Assembly: GCF_003074135.1 (NCBI RefSeq)
Contig: NZ_PPDK01000001.1
Span: 2,666,001 to 2,730,000 of the forward strand
Length of the DNA: 64,000 bases
Origin: Euzebya tangerina
GTDB taxonomy: Bacteria; Actinomycetota; Nitriliruptoria; Euzebyales; Euzebyaceae
Reading direction: 5' to 3'
The first letter of the stretch is position 1. Each line of letters begins with the position of its first letter. The position numbers and the translations under genes were made by a program. Shown here piece by piece: positions 27,899 to 35,285 of the stretch. The notes beneath the pieces are model-generated. The model was not told the origin of the DNA and ran no database searches. It was given only the letters and a program-made list of their open reading frames with translations.

Positions 27899-28404
27899 AG
27901 CGCGACGAGCTGCCATCGACAGGTGATGAGCGGACGCAGCTGACCGGCATGCTCGACCTCCAGCGGGCGATCGTGGTGTCGAAGGCCACGGGCCTCACCA
28001 GGGCTCAGCTGGGACACAGGCATCCGCCGTCGACACTGACGCTGGCTGGGCTGCTCAAGCACCTGGCCATGGTCGAGGAGTGGTGGTTCCGGGTCATGTT
28101 CCTGGGCGAGGAACACCAGCCCCGGTGGCAGGGCATCGACTGGGAGTCCGACCCCGACTGGGAGTTCCGAACCGCCGTCGATCATGAGCCGGCCGAACTG
28201 CTCGCCTGGTACCGGTCGGCGTGCGAGGACAGCAACTCGGTCATCGCGGCCGCGTCGTCGCTCGACCAGCTGTCGGTGCGCGACCGCAAGACCGGGCCCG
28301 TCGACCTGCGCTGGGTGATCCTGCACCTGATCGAGGAGACGGCACGCCACGCCGGCCACGCCGACCTCCTGCGGGAGGCCGTCGACGGTCAGACCGGCTA
28401 CTGA
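27895..28404 (+). CDS. DinB-family (DUF664-like) protein
   Basis: 169 residues from GTG 27895, which overlaps the DUF3352 gene stop in GTGA. GAGGAG lies 11 bases before it. The helical-bundle DinB pattern is present, with the three metal-site histidines plausibly His56 (LKHLAMVEEWW), His138 (ILHLIEE) and His146 (ARHAGHAD). Actinobacterial relatives include mycothiol-dependent enzymes, but many are uncharacterised. Coupling to the DUF3352 gene suggests co-expression only. The exact catalytic role is open. Confidence 0.82.
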   Translation: MKRDELPSTGDERTQLTGMLDLQRAIVVSKATGLTRAQLGHRHPPSTLTLAGLLKHLAMVEEWWFRVMFLGEEHQPRWQGIDWESDPDWEFRTAVDHEPAELLAWYRSACEDSNSVIAAASSLDQLSVRDRKTGPVDLRWVILHLIEETARHAGHADLLREAVDGQTGY

Positions 28405-28416
28405 GGACGCCGCCAC

Positions 28417-28422
28417 TACAGT
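28417..28422 (+). promoter_or_regulatory. leaderless -10 box (TACAGT) of the two-span membrane protein gene
   Basis: TACAGT ends eight bases before ATG 28431, matching the pattern seen at other starts in this window. Confidence 0.45.
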
Positions 28423-28430
28423 GAACCGGT

Positions 28431-28955
28431 ATGGACGAGGAGGTCCTCTACCGGGAGTTCCACTGGCTTCGGCCCACGGTCTGGAGCCTGGCGGCGTTCA
28501 GCGCCATCTTCCTCGTCATCGGCGTGTCGACGGAGTGGGCGGCCCGTGGATGGGTGGCGCTGGTCGGGATCGTGCTGTTCATGATGGCGAACCTGCTGGC
28601 CGGCATCCACCGCATGCACCGCATCACCTGCACGACGTCGACGCTCTCGGTGGGCCGCGAGGAGTTCACCCGGTCAGACTTCGACTTCGTGTTCGGTGCC
28701 CAGCCGGTCTTGGTGATGACCTCCGAGGAGCAGGAGCGGGTCGAGAATCAGACGCCCCTGCCCGAGGATCATCCGATGCGGATAGCGGGTGGCTCCTGGG
28801 GTCGCTACCTCGGGGCGAGCACCGTGGTGCTCCGTGAAGCGGGCACAACCCGTCTGGTCGCGATCTTCACCCGGCATCCGACGGAGCTGGACTCGGTCCT
28901 GACCCGGTGGCTGGAACAGGTACCCGAACCGGGGGACGAACCAGATGTGCCGTGA
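28431..28955 (+). CDS. two-span membrane protein, possibly DUF3093-like
   Basis: 174 residues. Two hydrophobic spans (about 17-33 and 40-57) follow a short cytoplasmic start. The soluble remainder has a TRHPTEL element near 153 that recalls the end of DUF3093 proteins. The match is weak. The stop TGA shares one base with the following ATG of the diguanylate cyclase gene (TGATG), so the two genes are likely coupled. A role in sensing for the cyclase is possible but unproven. Confidence 0.65.
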   Translation: MDEEVLYREFHWLRPTVWSLAAFSAIFLVIGVSTEWAARGWVALVGIVLFMMANLLAGIHRMHRITCTTSTLSVGREEFTRSDFDFVFGAQPVLVMTSEEQERVENQTPLPEDHPMRIAGGSWGRYLGASTVVLREAGTTRLVAIFTRHPTELDSVLTRWLEQVPEPGDEPDVP

Positions 28956-30145
28956 TGGCCACGGCCTTGCTGGTCACGCTGTTCGCACGCCAGGCGGTCG
29001 CGGAGGTGGACGGGGCCGAAGGGCTCAGGTCGCCCGCGGGACCTGCCGATATGCGTGGCATGCTGCCGCTGCTGTCCTTCGCCGTGCCTCGGTTGGATCG
29101 CCGACGATCATCGACGCCGGTGCAACCTGACCGCCGCCAGTCGCGGCCGGCGAAGTCGGTGACCGCCTCGCAGACCCAATCCCAGATCCTGCTGCTCAGC
29201 GCGCGCGGCCTGGGGTACGCGGGGTTGCTCGTGCTGACGCCCTTTGCGGTCAACAACCTCTTGGCGGGACGGCTGGTTTTGGGGCTCGGCTCGAGCTTCA
29301 TCGTGGCTCACTTGGCATTCAACGCGTGGACCATCACGAGGCACCGTCGGTACCACCACCGAGCCGTGTTGTTCATACTGGTTCCAGCGCTTCTCTTCTT
29401 CCTGTGGCGATCGGTCGAGGTTCAGGGGGTCATCGGACTGCTGTGGTGCTTCCCGACCGCTGTCGCGCTGTTCTTCATGCTGCCGCGGCGTCAGGCGTTG
29501 CTGGCCGACACCACCCTGCTGGTCATCATCCTGCCTACGGCGGCAGCGGCGGTTGAGCCGGAGATCGCTTTGCGATTCGGGGCCACCCTGTCGCTGGTGG
29601 TGCTGTTCACGGCGATGTTCGTCAAACTCCTGTCCAGGCAGGAGGAAGAGCTCCGCGTCCAGGCAGTCACCGACCCCTTGACCGGGTTGTTCAATCGGTC
29701 GCTTCTGCATGGGACGCTGGCCGAAGCGATCGGCCGCAACCGTCGTGCCACCGACCACATGACGTTGTTGTCCCTGGACATCGATCACTTCAAGCGCATC
29801 AATGACAGCGCCGGACATGACGTCGGCGATGAGGTCATCCGCGATGTGGCCAGCGTGCTGGGCAGCGGCATCCGGAGCACCGACGCGGCCTTCCGCGTCG
29901 GCGGCGAAGAGTTCGTGGTGCTCCTGTCCGACACGTGCCCTGACGGCGGGATGGTCGTAGCAGAGCGACTTCGCGAAACGATCGAACAGGGCAGTCGTCG
30001 CCTGCCGTTCGCCGTGACCATCAGCCTGGGTGTGGCCGGTCTTCAGCCCGATGACACTCCGGACACATGGTTGAAGCGAGCTGATGAGTCGCTGTACGCG
30101 TCGAAGCTGGCGGGTCGCAATCAGGTGTCCCTAGCCGCCAACTGA
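28955..30145 (+). CDS. membrane-bound diguanylate cyclase (GGDEF)
   Basis: 396 residues. About six hydrophobic segments lie between residues 75 and 225 and form a membrane sensor region. A GGDEF domain follows with DPLTGLFNR near 245 and the active motif GGEEF at 316-320. The RSTD five residues before this motif is an RxxD inhibitory site, so product feedback is expected. The enzyme makes cyclic di-GMP from GTP. ATG 28955 overlaps the previous stop by one base. An upstream GTG-initiated frame from 28907 is less likely. No signal-input domain is recognised in the membrane part. Confidence 0.88.
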   Translation: MATALLVTLFARQAVAEVDGAEGLRSPAGPADMRGMLPLLSFAVPRLDRRRSSTPVQPDRRQSRPAKSVTASQTQSQILLLSARGLGYAGLLVLTPFAVNNLLAGRLVLGLGSSFIVAHLAFNAWTITRHRRYHHRAVLFILVPALLFFLWRSVEVQGVIGLLWCFPTAVALFFMLPRRQALLADTTLLVIILPTAAAAVEPEIALRFGATLSLVVLFTAMFVKLLSRQEEELRVQAVTDPLTGLFNRSLLHGTLAEAIGRNRRATDHMTLLSLDIDHFKRINDSAGHDVGDEVIRDVASVLGSGIRSTDAAFRVGGEEFVVLLSDTCPDGGMVVAERLRETIEQGSRRLPFAVTISLGVAGLQPDDTPDTWLKRADESLYASKLAGRNQVSLAAN

Positions 30146-30290
30146 GCCTGCCGTTCCGGTGGGCCGACCCGAGCCCCAACTCTTCGCGAATGCAGCAGGC
30201 GGTACATTCAGCCCGATCGCCTACTTCACCTCAGCAACGAGCCGTGTCGGTCGATCAGACCCTCCAACGATCTCCAAAGGAGTCCTCATC

Positions 30291-31313
30291 ATGTCCACGC
30301 AATCACCCGTGGCGCGGCGTCTGGCCATCGCAGTCGCCGGCGCGCTTCTCCTCGTTCTCGGCTTCGGTGCCCTGGCACCCCAGCAGGCCGATGCGATCGA
30401 CGGGCCAGTCCCCGTCGTGTTCATCGCCCGCGCCGACGTCTTCGCCGACGCGCTGGCTGGTGGCCCGCTGGCGTCCCTCAATGGGTCTCCGCTGCTGCTG
30501 ACCAGCTCCGCCACGCTCTCGCCTGAGACGGCCACCGAGCTGGAACGCCTTGATCCCGACCGGATCGTCATCCTGGGTGGCGAGGCGGCCATCACAGCAG
30601 AGGTCGCCACGGCGCTGGAGAGCTTCGCTGACTCCGTGGAGCGGATCGGCGGCACGACCCGGACCGAGACGGCTGCGCTGATCGCTGCGGCCCTGCCCGG
30701 CACGGTTGATGCCGACTCGGTTGGTGGCATCACCCCCGACCAGATCATCACAGAGGACGAGGCGGCAGTCTTCCTGACCGCCGACGACGTTGCAGGATTC
30801 CTCACGGCGGATGACCTCGACGGCCTTGACGCCGACACCATCGACGGACTGGACTCCAGCGCCTTCGTCCCTGCGGAGGTCTCGATCCCGTTCTTCGAGC
30901 AGCTCGACTCCGGCACCGGGACGATCCTGGCCGAGCACGGGCCCCTGACACTGGCGCTGTTCTGCCAGGACGAGGGCGCCGCGATTCGCGCCGAGCTCGG
31001 TGTCTCGACCAGCGTCGACGGTGCCTTCGGGGACGAGAACTCCAGCGGGTTCGATGTCGCCGACGGGTTCGTGGATCTGGCCGACAGCGAGGAGGCGACC
31101 CCCCCGAGTACCGCGTTCGACAACGACATCGACGAGGGTGTCGCAATGGTCCAGGACGGCGATCAGCTCTACAAGCTCTCGGTGGACGGTGAGTCCACCG
31201 CGTACGCCGTCAACCTGTTCGAGGCTGACTGCACCGTGGCGGGGATCATCAACCTGCAGCAGACGACGGTCGGGACGGCCGAGGACACCATCCCGGCAGT
31301 CCCCGTGAACTAG
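30291..31313 (+). CDS. secreted protein with cell-wall-binding repeat 2 (CWB2)
   Basis: 340 residues with a signal peptide (about 1-38, ending QQADA-IDG). Residues 40-135 match CWB2 (PF04122): ARADVFADALAGGPLA, LLLTSS and RIVILGGEAAIT. This repeat type anchors proteins to the wall in clostridia and actinobacteria. A linker with DADTIDGLDSSAF follows, a motif common before host- or surface-directed domains. The last 130 residues are acidic and unrecognised. ATG 30291 has AAAGGAG upstream at nine bases. The protein is expected outside the cell, bound to the envelope. Confidence 0.88.
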   Translation: MSTQSPVARRLAIAVAGALLLVLGFGALAPQQADAIDGPVPVVFIARADVFADALAGGPLASLNGSPLLLTSSATLSPETATELERLDPDRIVILGGEAAITAEVATALESFADSVERIGGTTRTETAALIAAALPGTVDADSVGGITPDQIITEDEAAVFLTADDVAGFLTADDLDGLDADTIDGLDSSAFVPAEVSIPFFEQLDSGTGTILAEHGPLTLALFCQDEGAAIRAELGVSTSVDGAFGDENSSGFDVADGFVDLADSEEATPPSTAFDNDIDEGVAMVQDGDQLYKLSVDGESTAYAVNLFEADCTVAGIINLQQTTVGTAEDTIPAVPVN

Positions 31314-31332
31314 CCAGGGCAGATTCCGTCAT

Positions 31333-31365
31333 CGACCGGCCCGAGCCACGACCTCGGGCCGGTCG
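31333..31365 (+). terminator. intrinsic terminator hairpin after the CWB2 gene
   Basis: CGACCGGCCCGAG (31333-31345) and CTCGGGCCGGTCG (31353-31365) form a perfect 13-base-pair stem with a seven-base loop, 19 bases past the stop codon. The usual T-run is absent, as is common in high-GC actinobacteria. Confidence 0.75.
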
Positions 31366-31540
31366 TATGACGCTTCACGATTGGGCTACCACGAGCGGGC
31401 GCCGCGGATTGACGGTGTCTCCGGGCTCATTGCATCGCGCAGCGCGACCGTTGTCGTCGTGTGCGCACCAGACATCCGGTGATTCGCGAACCAGGATGGT
31501 GCCCCGATTTCTTGGGGCCGTTGCGTTGTTCTGACGTGAT

Positions 31541-31559
31541 GGGCGATACGGGGCTCGAA
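31541..31559. repeat. putative attachment-site copy of tRNA-Val 3' end
   Basis: 19 bases identical to the tRNA-Val 3' acceptor and T-arm except for one base. It is in direct orientation to the tRNA copy 2.75 kb away. Upstream and downstream sequence does not match the tRNA further. Confidence 0.55.
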
Positions 31560-31627
31560 GCGACTTGCCTAGTCTCTGACTGCGCTCCCGCCTGCGTGGA
31601 CCCCCGCCGCCCCCCCATCACGGCCTG

Positions 31628-31963
31628 CTACGGGATGTCGAGGAGGTCGGCGATCAGCTCGCGAATCTGGGCAAGCTCGGTTGCGGAGACCGGGTCATAG
31701 GTGTCATCGGTGACCGCTTCCACCGGGATGGCGGTGAGCAGGTGAACCTGGGCGACGGATGAGCGGTCGGGGTACCCCGCTCCAAGTGGCAGCTCGCTGC
31801 GCATTCGTCGAGCCGTGTTGCTCGTGATCGGGACGACGTGCAGGGTCAGGGGTTGCTGCTCGAGGATCTCCGTCGCTGTCAGCACCACCGCCGCCCGTGT
31901 GAACGCGGCCTCGGATCCCTTGGGGATCCCGAAGTCGACACCTAGGACGTCACCGGCGCGCAA
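31628..31963 (-). CDS. MazF/PemK-type toxin (mRNA interferase)
   Basis: 111 residues. The MazF fold shows in the start RAGDVLGVDFG, the core TRAAVVLTATE and the TLHVVPITSNTARR strand, which form the typical SH3-like barrel. The family cuts mRNA at short sequences. TTG 31963 is the start that gives the normal N-terminus, and it lies inside the end of the antitoxin gene (14-base overlap). It belongs to the putative tRNA-bounded island, where stability modules are typical. Confidence 0.82.
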   Translation of the reverse strand: MRAGDVLGVDFGIPKGSEAAFTRAAVVLTATEILEQQPLTLHVVPITSNTARRMRSELPLGAGYPDRSSVAQVHLLTAIPVEAVTDDTYDPVSATELAQIRELIADLLDIP

Positions 31964-32174
31964 CGGTGTCCGCGCCCGTCGCCGTGACGGCCTCGTCGGC
32001 CGGATCAGGCTCGTACGCGTTCAGGTCTTCACCCATCTGCCGTTGCCGATGCCGTCGAAGGAGAAGTGCGAGGGCCTCGTCCATGGTGAGACCTTCGGCC
32101 TCCGCGATCCGGCGAAGCCGGTCACGGTTCCTGGGCGACACTCGTACCGTCGTATCTGGCATACGAAAGGGCAT
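31950..32174 (-). CDS. ribbon-helix-helix-type antitoxin of the MazF module
   Basis: 74 residues from ATG 32174 (or 70 from ATG 32162). The short N-terminal strand PDTTVRVSPRNRDRLRRIAE followed by helix EGLTMDEALALLLRR fits ribbon-helix-helix DNA binding. A flexible acidic tail would wrap the toxin. A TATACG sequence seven bases before ATG 32174 could be its promoter, located after the MarR gene stop. A longer open frame upstream is Arg/His-rich and antisense to MarR, so it was rejected. The gene overlaps the toxin gene. Confidence 0.75.
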   Translation of the reverse strand: MPFRMPDTTVRVSPRNRDRLRRIAEAEGLTMDEALALLLRRHRQRQMGEDLNAYEPDPADEAVTATGADTVARR

Positions 32175-32194
32175 ACTACGACGTATACGGGCAT

Positions 32195-32656
32195 CTAGCC
32201 ATCTTGCGCGGTCGTCGCGGGGTCGGCCAAGTTCTCGGTGGCGTCTCGAATGGCGTTTGTGGCGCGCCGGATTGTGGTGGTGCCGGCGTCCTGTGTCGCG
32301 GCTGGGAGTTCGCCGAGAGCGCGGGTAACGGCTTCCCCGCATGGCCTGTAGATGGTGGCGAACGCCTCGTACGTCTGTGGGGTGAGGCTGATCTGGACCT
32401 TGCGTCGGTCGGTTGCTGAGGCCGCGCGGGTGACGTAGCCGGACTCGATCAGCCGGTCAACCAAGGCGGTGACGGAGCCGGAGGTGAGTTGGAGTGCATC
32501 GCCCAGCTGGCCCGCCGAGACCGGGCCGTGCTCGAGGACGTTGAGGGCTCGGAGGTCGCTGCGGTGAATACCGAGGGCGGCTGCGGCGTGCTGGTCGAAG
32601 ACTTCGATGGCTGCACCAAGCTCGCGGATCGCCTGAAACGTGGCGTTGACCTCCAT
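32195..32656 (-). CDS. MarR-family transcriptional regulator
   Basis: 153 residues. The winged helix-turn-helix is clear: LGIHRSDLRALNVLEHGPVS, then QLTSGSVTALVDRLIESGYV and the wing ATDRRKVQISLT. MarR proteins are dimeric repressors often released by small aromatic ligands. It is divergent from an SRPBCC-domain gene, and the intervening DNA has four TCAAGA-type half-sites, so it probably controls both genes. The MazF antitoxin gene follows 20 bases after its stop. Confidence 0.9.
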   Translation of the reverse strand: MEVNATFQAIRELGAAIEVFDQHAAAALGIHRSDLRALNVLEHGPVSAGQLGDALQLTSGSVTALVDRLIESGYVTRAASATDRRKVQISLTPQTYEAFATIYRPCGEAVTRALGELPAATQDAGTTTIRRATNAIRDATENLADPATTAQDG

Positions 32657-32680
32657 GGCGCCCAGCCTGCCAGAGTGACT

Positions 32681-32741
32681 TCTTGATGACCATGATGTTT
32701 GGCAATCAAGACTTGTACGGTACCGTCTTGAACGTCAAGAC
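32681..32741. promoter_or_regulatory. cluster of TCAAGAC half-sites between MarR and SRPBCC genes
   Basis: TCTTGA (32681-32686), TCAAGAC (32706-32712), GTCTTGA (32725-32731) and TCAAGAC (32735-32741) share one hexamer core in both orientations. The middle two form an inverted repeat around a 12-base spacer with GGTACC. This is a likely MarR operator region. Confidence 0.6.
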
Positions 32742-32769
32742 ATCTGTGGAACTCGAGGAAGGACGAGCC

Positions 32770-33249
32770 GTGCAGTGGACAGAGAGCATTGTGATCGATG
32801 CGCCCGCCGAGGTTGTGCGCATCGCAATGATGGACCAAGCCCATGTGATGGGCTGGTCGGCATGGCCTGAGGCGACCGGGTTCACCTGCGCGGTTGAGGG
32901 TGACGGTTCCTCACCGGGTTCGGAGATCGTGTTCCGCAACGACGATGGCCAGGTACAGGGCCGACAGCGGATCGTCAAGGTCGACGATCAGGTGATCCAC
33001 AACGTGATGGAGAACAAGGGCCCGTTCGGCAAGACCCTCCGGCCGAGCGTTGACTTCCGCGTGACCCCGATCGGGCAGGACAGGACCAGAGCGTCGCTGG
33101 AGTTCGAGGCAGCGTTGCCCTTTCCTCCAATCCTGCGTCGCCTGGTGCGGATCCCGATGAGCCGCTGGGTACGTAACCTCCACCGCAAGGACATGGCGAT
33201 GCTGAAGGAGTATGTGGAATCCGGCCGCGTCCGCGGTGAGGAGCACTGA
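32770..33249 (+). CDS. SRPBCC (START-like) family protein
   Basis: 159 residues from GTG 32770, which has GGAAGGA six bases upstream. An ATG at 32683 would place 29 residues over the putative operators and is less likely. The start QWTESIVIDAPAEVV and the later ESSRP-like ligand-cavity pattern (PFPPILRRLVRIP near 122) fit polyketide-cyclase/SRPBCC proteins, which bind hydrophobic ligands. It is divergent from the MarR gene and probably under its control. The ligand is unknown. Confidence 0.8.
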   Translation: MQWTESIVIDAPAEVVRIAMMDQAHVMGWSAWPEATGFTCAVEGDGSSPGSEIVFRNDDGQVQGRQRIVKVDDQVIHNVMENKGPFGKTLRPSVDFRVTPIGQDRTRASLEFEAALPFPPILRRLVRIPMSRWVRNLHRKDMAMLKEYVESGRVRGEEH

Positions 33250-33423
33250 CCCGCACGGCACCGGCCGCGCATCGACGGACCGTCACAGGGCTGCCCGACA
33301 GGCCAAGGTCATGGCCGGCGGTGTCGACCCAGCACCGAGCTACTCAATTGCAGACGTCATCCCTCGGATCTCCTGCCCACCGTAGGAGTCCTGCTATGAG
33401 TCGTCCGCGGGCCGGCGTCGGCA

Positions 33424-33675
33424 TCACGCCTCTGGGTCGGAGCCTCCCCCGAAATCGTTCTCGAAACTGCTCATGTCCGTCACCTCCGGATGAGAGAGCA
33501 GGTAGCGCAGGGCAACGTTCATTGCCTCCATGCAGGTCCGGGCGACATAGGGGTCGCTGTCAGCCCGGAGCATCTCGATGTGCTCAACCATCATTCGAAC
33601 GGCCGCGCGGATCTCGGTACGGTCTGCGTCGATGCCGGCCGCTCGCAGCGCATCGAAGAGGTCGGGTTCGTTCAT
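33424..33675 (-). CDS. small hypothetical protein
   Basis: 83 residues from ATG 33675; an in-frame ATG 33750 would give 108. It is helical in composition, with cysteine at about 57, and ends in the acidic, glycine-rich SFENDFGGGSDPEA. AAAGAG lies about ten bases before ATG 33675. No domain is recognised. It lies inside the putative tRNA-bounded island. Confidence 0.5.
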   Translation of the reverse strand: MNEPDLFDALRAAGIDADRTEIRAAVRMMVEHIEMLRADSDPYVARTCMEAMNVALRYLLSHPEVTDMSSFENDFGGGSDPEA

Positions 33676-34292
33676 CAGCTGGTCTCTTTCTGCTGGGATC
33701 CAGTCCGCGGCACGCTGGTAGGTGCTCCGGAGCGTCGAGGACGATGTCATCACGGTCGTGTGGCCGGCATGAGGGGGAACGCTCAGCCCGCACATTCGGG
33801 GCATCGACCGCTTGCTGCCGTGGGCACCTGGTAGGTCCAGACGCTGAACAGCGTCAGCTCGGGAGGGCCGAAGGAGTTGACCAGCGGCGTGTCGGAGGCA
33901 TCGCCGCCCCGGGACACCACGACCCGGCCGATGCGCGGGGCATTGTTGCGTCGGTCGAACTGCTTCGGCCCACCACATCGAGATAGGGGCTCCAACGACG
34001 AAGCGAGCCTGTTCACAGGGAACCGAGAGGGAGTCGCATGCAGGTTCCTCGAGTCGGGCTGGCCGATGCCACGAGCCAGACCTGCCAGCGTCGCGGCGGG
34101 CCCAGGTGGGGGGCGCTCCCCAAGTGACGTGACTGAGCCTACCGGGCTGACGGTTCACGACAATTGAGCGCACGTTGCGGCTCGGCCGCTTCGTCGCCGC
34201 ACTCAGCCGCTCCCATATCGACGCATTCAAGCGGCGGTAGTACATGTGACGCAGTCGAGGGATCGAGAATCGGGCACTGCTTCATGCCGTTG
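33676..34292. other. 617-bp low-confidence region, mostly decayed sequence
   Basis: The only coding-like sequence is the short frame at 33783-34016, described separately. The rest shows no good start, ribosome site or domain. It adjoins the tRNA-Val gene, where an integrase would be expected, but I cannot recognise one. Confidence 0.5.
33783..34016 (-). pseudogene. gene remnant with coding-like codon use
   Basis: A 77-codon frame whose last 50 codons have very high third-position GC (APRIGRVVVSRGGDASDTPL and SFGPPELTLFSVWTYQVP). It ends with the CxxC-containing RCPECAG. No proper start exists. A neighbouring frame (FVVGAPISMWWAEAV) looks coding just upstream, so a frameshift in an older gene is likely. 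The family is not recognised. Confidence 0.35.
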
Positions 34293-34365
34293 TGGGCGAT
34301 ACAGGGCTCGAACCTGTGACCTCCTGGTTGTCGACCAGACGCTCTCCCAGCTGAGCTAATCGCCC
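34293..34365 (-). tRNA. tRNA-Val (anticodon GAC), with C at position 33
   Basis: A 73-base cloverleaf. The acceptor stem is GGGCGAT/ATCGCCC with A73. The D stem is GCTC/GAGC, the anticodon stem TCTGG/CCAGG with one T-G wobble, and the T stem ACAGG/CCTGT with loop TTCGAGC. The anticodon loop reads TCGACAA, giving anticodon GAC. Position 33 is C where nearly all tRNAs have U. CCA is not encoded, as usual in actinobacteria. Confidence 0.9.
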
Positions 34366-34439
34366 TGGGAAGGGCAGAGGCTACCGACTCGGTTCGGCGG
34401 TGGCAATCGACTGACGGTTGAGCAGGCAGACTGGCGACC

Positions 34440-34847
34440 ATGGCTCACGCTGACCCCAAGACCGTCCTCGAGAGTGCCTCAGTCGTCGCTGTCGTGGGCC
34501 TCTCGACCAAGCCGTACAAGGCAGCCCACCAGATCCCGGCGGATCTGCAGCGGCGCGGCTTCGAGATCCTCCCGGTGCACCCGACCGCCGACGAGATCCT
34601 GGGGGTCCCCGCCGTGCCACTCCTGGCTGACCTGGAGGCCCAGCCCGACCTCGTCGTGGTCTTCCGACCCCCGTCTGAGGCCGCCGAAGTGACCCGCCAG
34701 GCCATCCAGGTCGGGGCGGAGGCCGTGTGGTTGCAGTTGGGCATCACCTCAGACGAGGCCGAGGCGCTGGCGGATGAGGCTGACATCGACTTCGTGCAGG
34801 ACCACTGCTCCATGGTCGAAGCCCGGCGCTACGGAATCACCAAGTAG
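34440..34847 (+). CDS. CoA-binding protein (YccU-like)
   Basis: 135 residues, a Rossmann-like CoA-binding fold. The phosphate-loop region VVAVVGLSTKPYKAAHQIP (about residues 16-34) and EILPVHPTADEILG lie in order, and a conserved DFVQDHCSMVEARR region closes the protein. The family binds CoA, and its wider role is unclear. CAGACT seven bases before the ATG resembles the leaderless -10 boxes. The gene stands alone between the tRNA-Val gene and the motif-rich non-coding region. Confidence 0.85.
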   Translation: MAHADPKTVLESASVVAVVGLSTKPYKAAHQIPADLQRRGFEILPVHPTADEILGVPAVPLLADLEAQPDLVVVFRPPSEAAEVTRQAIQVGAEAVWLQLGITSDEAEALADEADIDFVQDHCSMVEARRYGITK

Positions 34848-35285
34848 GTCCGATGGTTCCCGGGGTGCGGCGACCACCGCCGGTCCACGGTTCAGCAGCA
34901 GGCTCTTGGTACACCGGCCCAGGGCCGGCGTTGCCCTCTGGCGTGCGACCGCTCGGTTCAACGACCCCGCAGCAGACTCTCGGTACACGAACTGGGCCCG
35001 GTTGGAGGCGGATGTACCGAGAGTTGAGGGTGACAAGGGGTTCTCCAACTCTCGGTATGTGGGCGAGGACATGAAGGACCGCGATCGTGTACTGAGAGTC
35101 GTTCCGTCGCGTGGTCGTGTACCGAGAGTTGTTCCCCTCCGCAGAGCGGCCATGTACCGAAGGTCGTTCCGTACCGAGAGTTGTTCCGTTATCCAATGCG
35201 GCCGTGGACCCACAGCTGCCCTCCAGCCAGACTGGCCATGAACCCAGAGTTGTTGTGCACCGACAGTCGGCGTACGACCCGCGCG
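34848..35285. repeat. 438-bp non-coding region with an array of GTACCGAGAGTTGTTCC-like motifs
   Basis: At least eight partial or full copies are visible. Forward copies lie at 35014-35026, 35089-35106, 35119-35135, 35154-35171 and 35171-35188. Reverse copies lie at 34903-34912, 34975-34986 and 35046-35058. A degenerate copy lies near 35241. The copies at 35015-35026 and 35046-35057 form a perfect 12-base inverted repeat. No gene is convincing here. It could be a binding-site array, a degenerate repeat family or a terminator region. Confidence 0.7.

Larger units (their letters stand above)
31314..31627. other. 314-bp intergenic region: terminator, tRNA-end copy, no gene
   Basis: It holds a strong hairpin at 31333-31365 just after the CWB2 gene and a 19-base copy of a tRNA-Val 3' end at 31541-31559. 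A small GCCCC...GGGGC hairpin lies at 31501-31518. I see no convincing open frame or RNA gene. Confidence 0.7.
31541..34312. mobile_element. putative tRNA-bounded mini-island or island remnant
   Basis: GGGCGATAC-G/A-GGGCTCGAA occurs at 31541-31559 and again as the 3' end of the tRNA-Val gene (34294-34312), 18 of 19 identical and in the same orientation. This is the usual signature of an element inserted at a tRNA 3' end. The interval holds a MazF/antitoxin pair, a MarR/SRPBCC pair and decayed DNA. No integrase was found, so this may be a trimmed remnant. Confidence 0.45.

Noticed and set aside
31541-31559. Second, complete tRNA gene
   Set aside because: Only the 3' acceptor and T-arm sequence is present. 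No D-arm or anticodon arm can be formed next to it.
33295-33423. Small plus-strand gene near 33395 with an AGGAG-like start
   Set aside because: The frame quickly becomes Arg/Ser-rich and overlaps the better supported minus-strand small gene.
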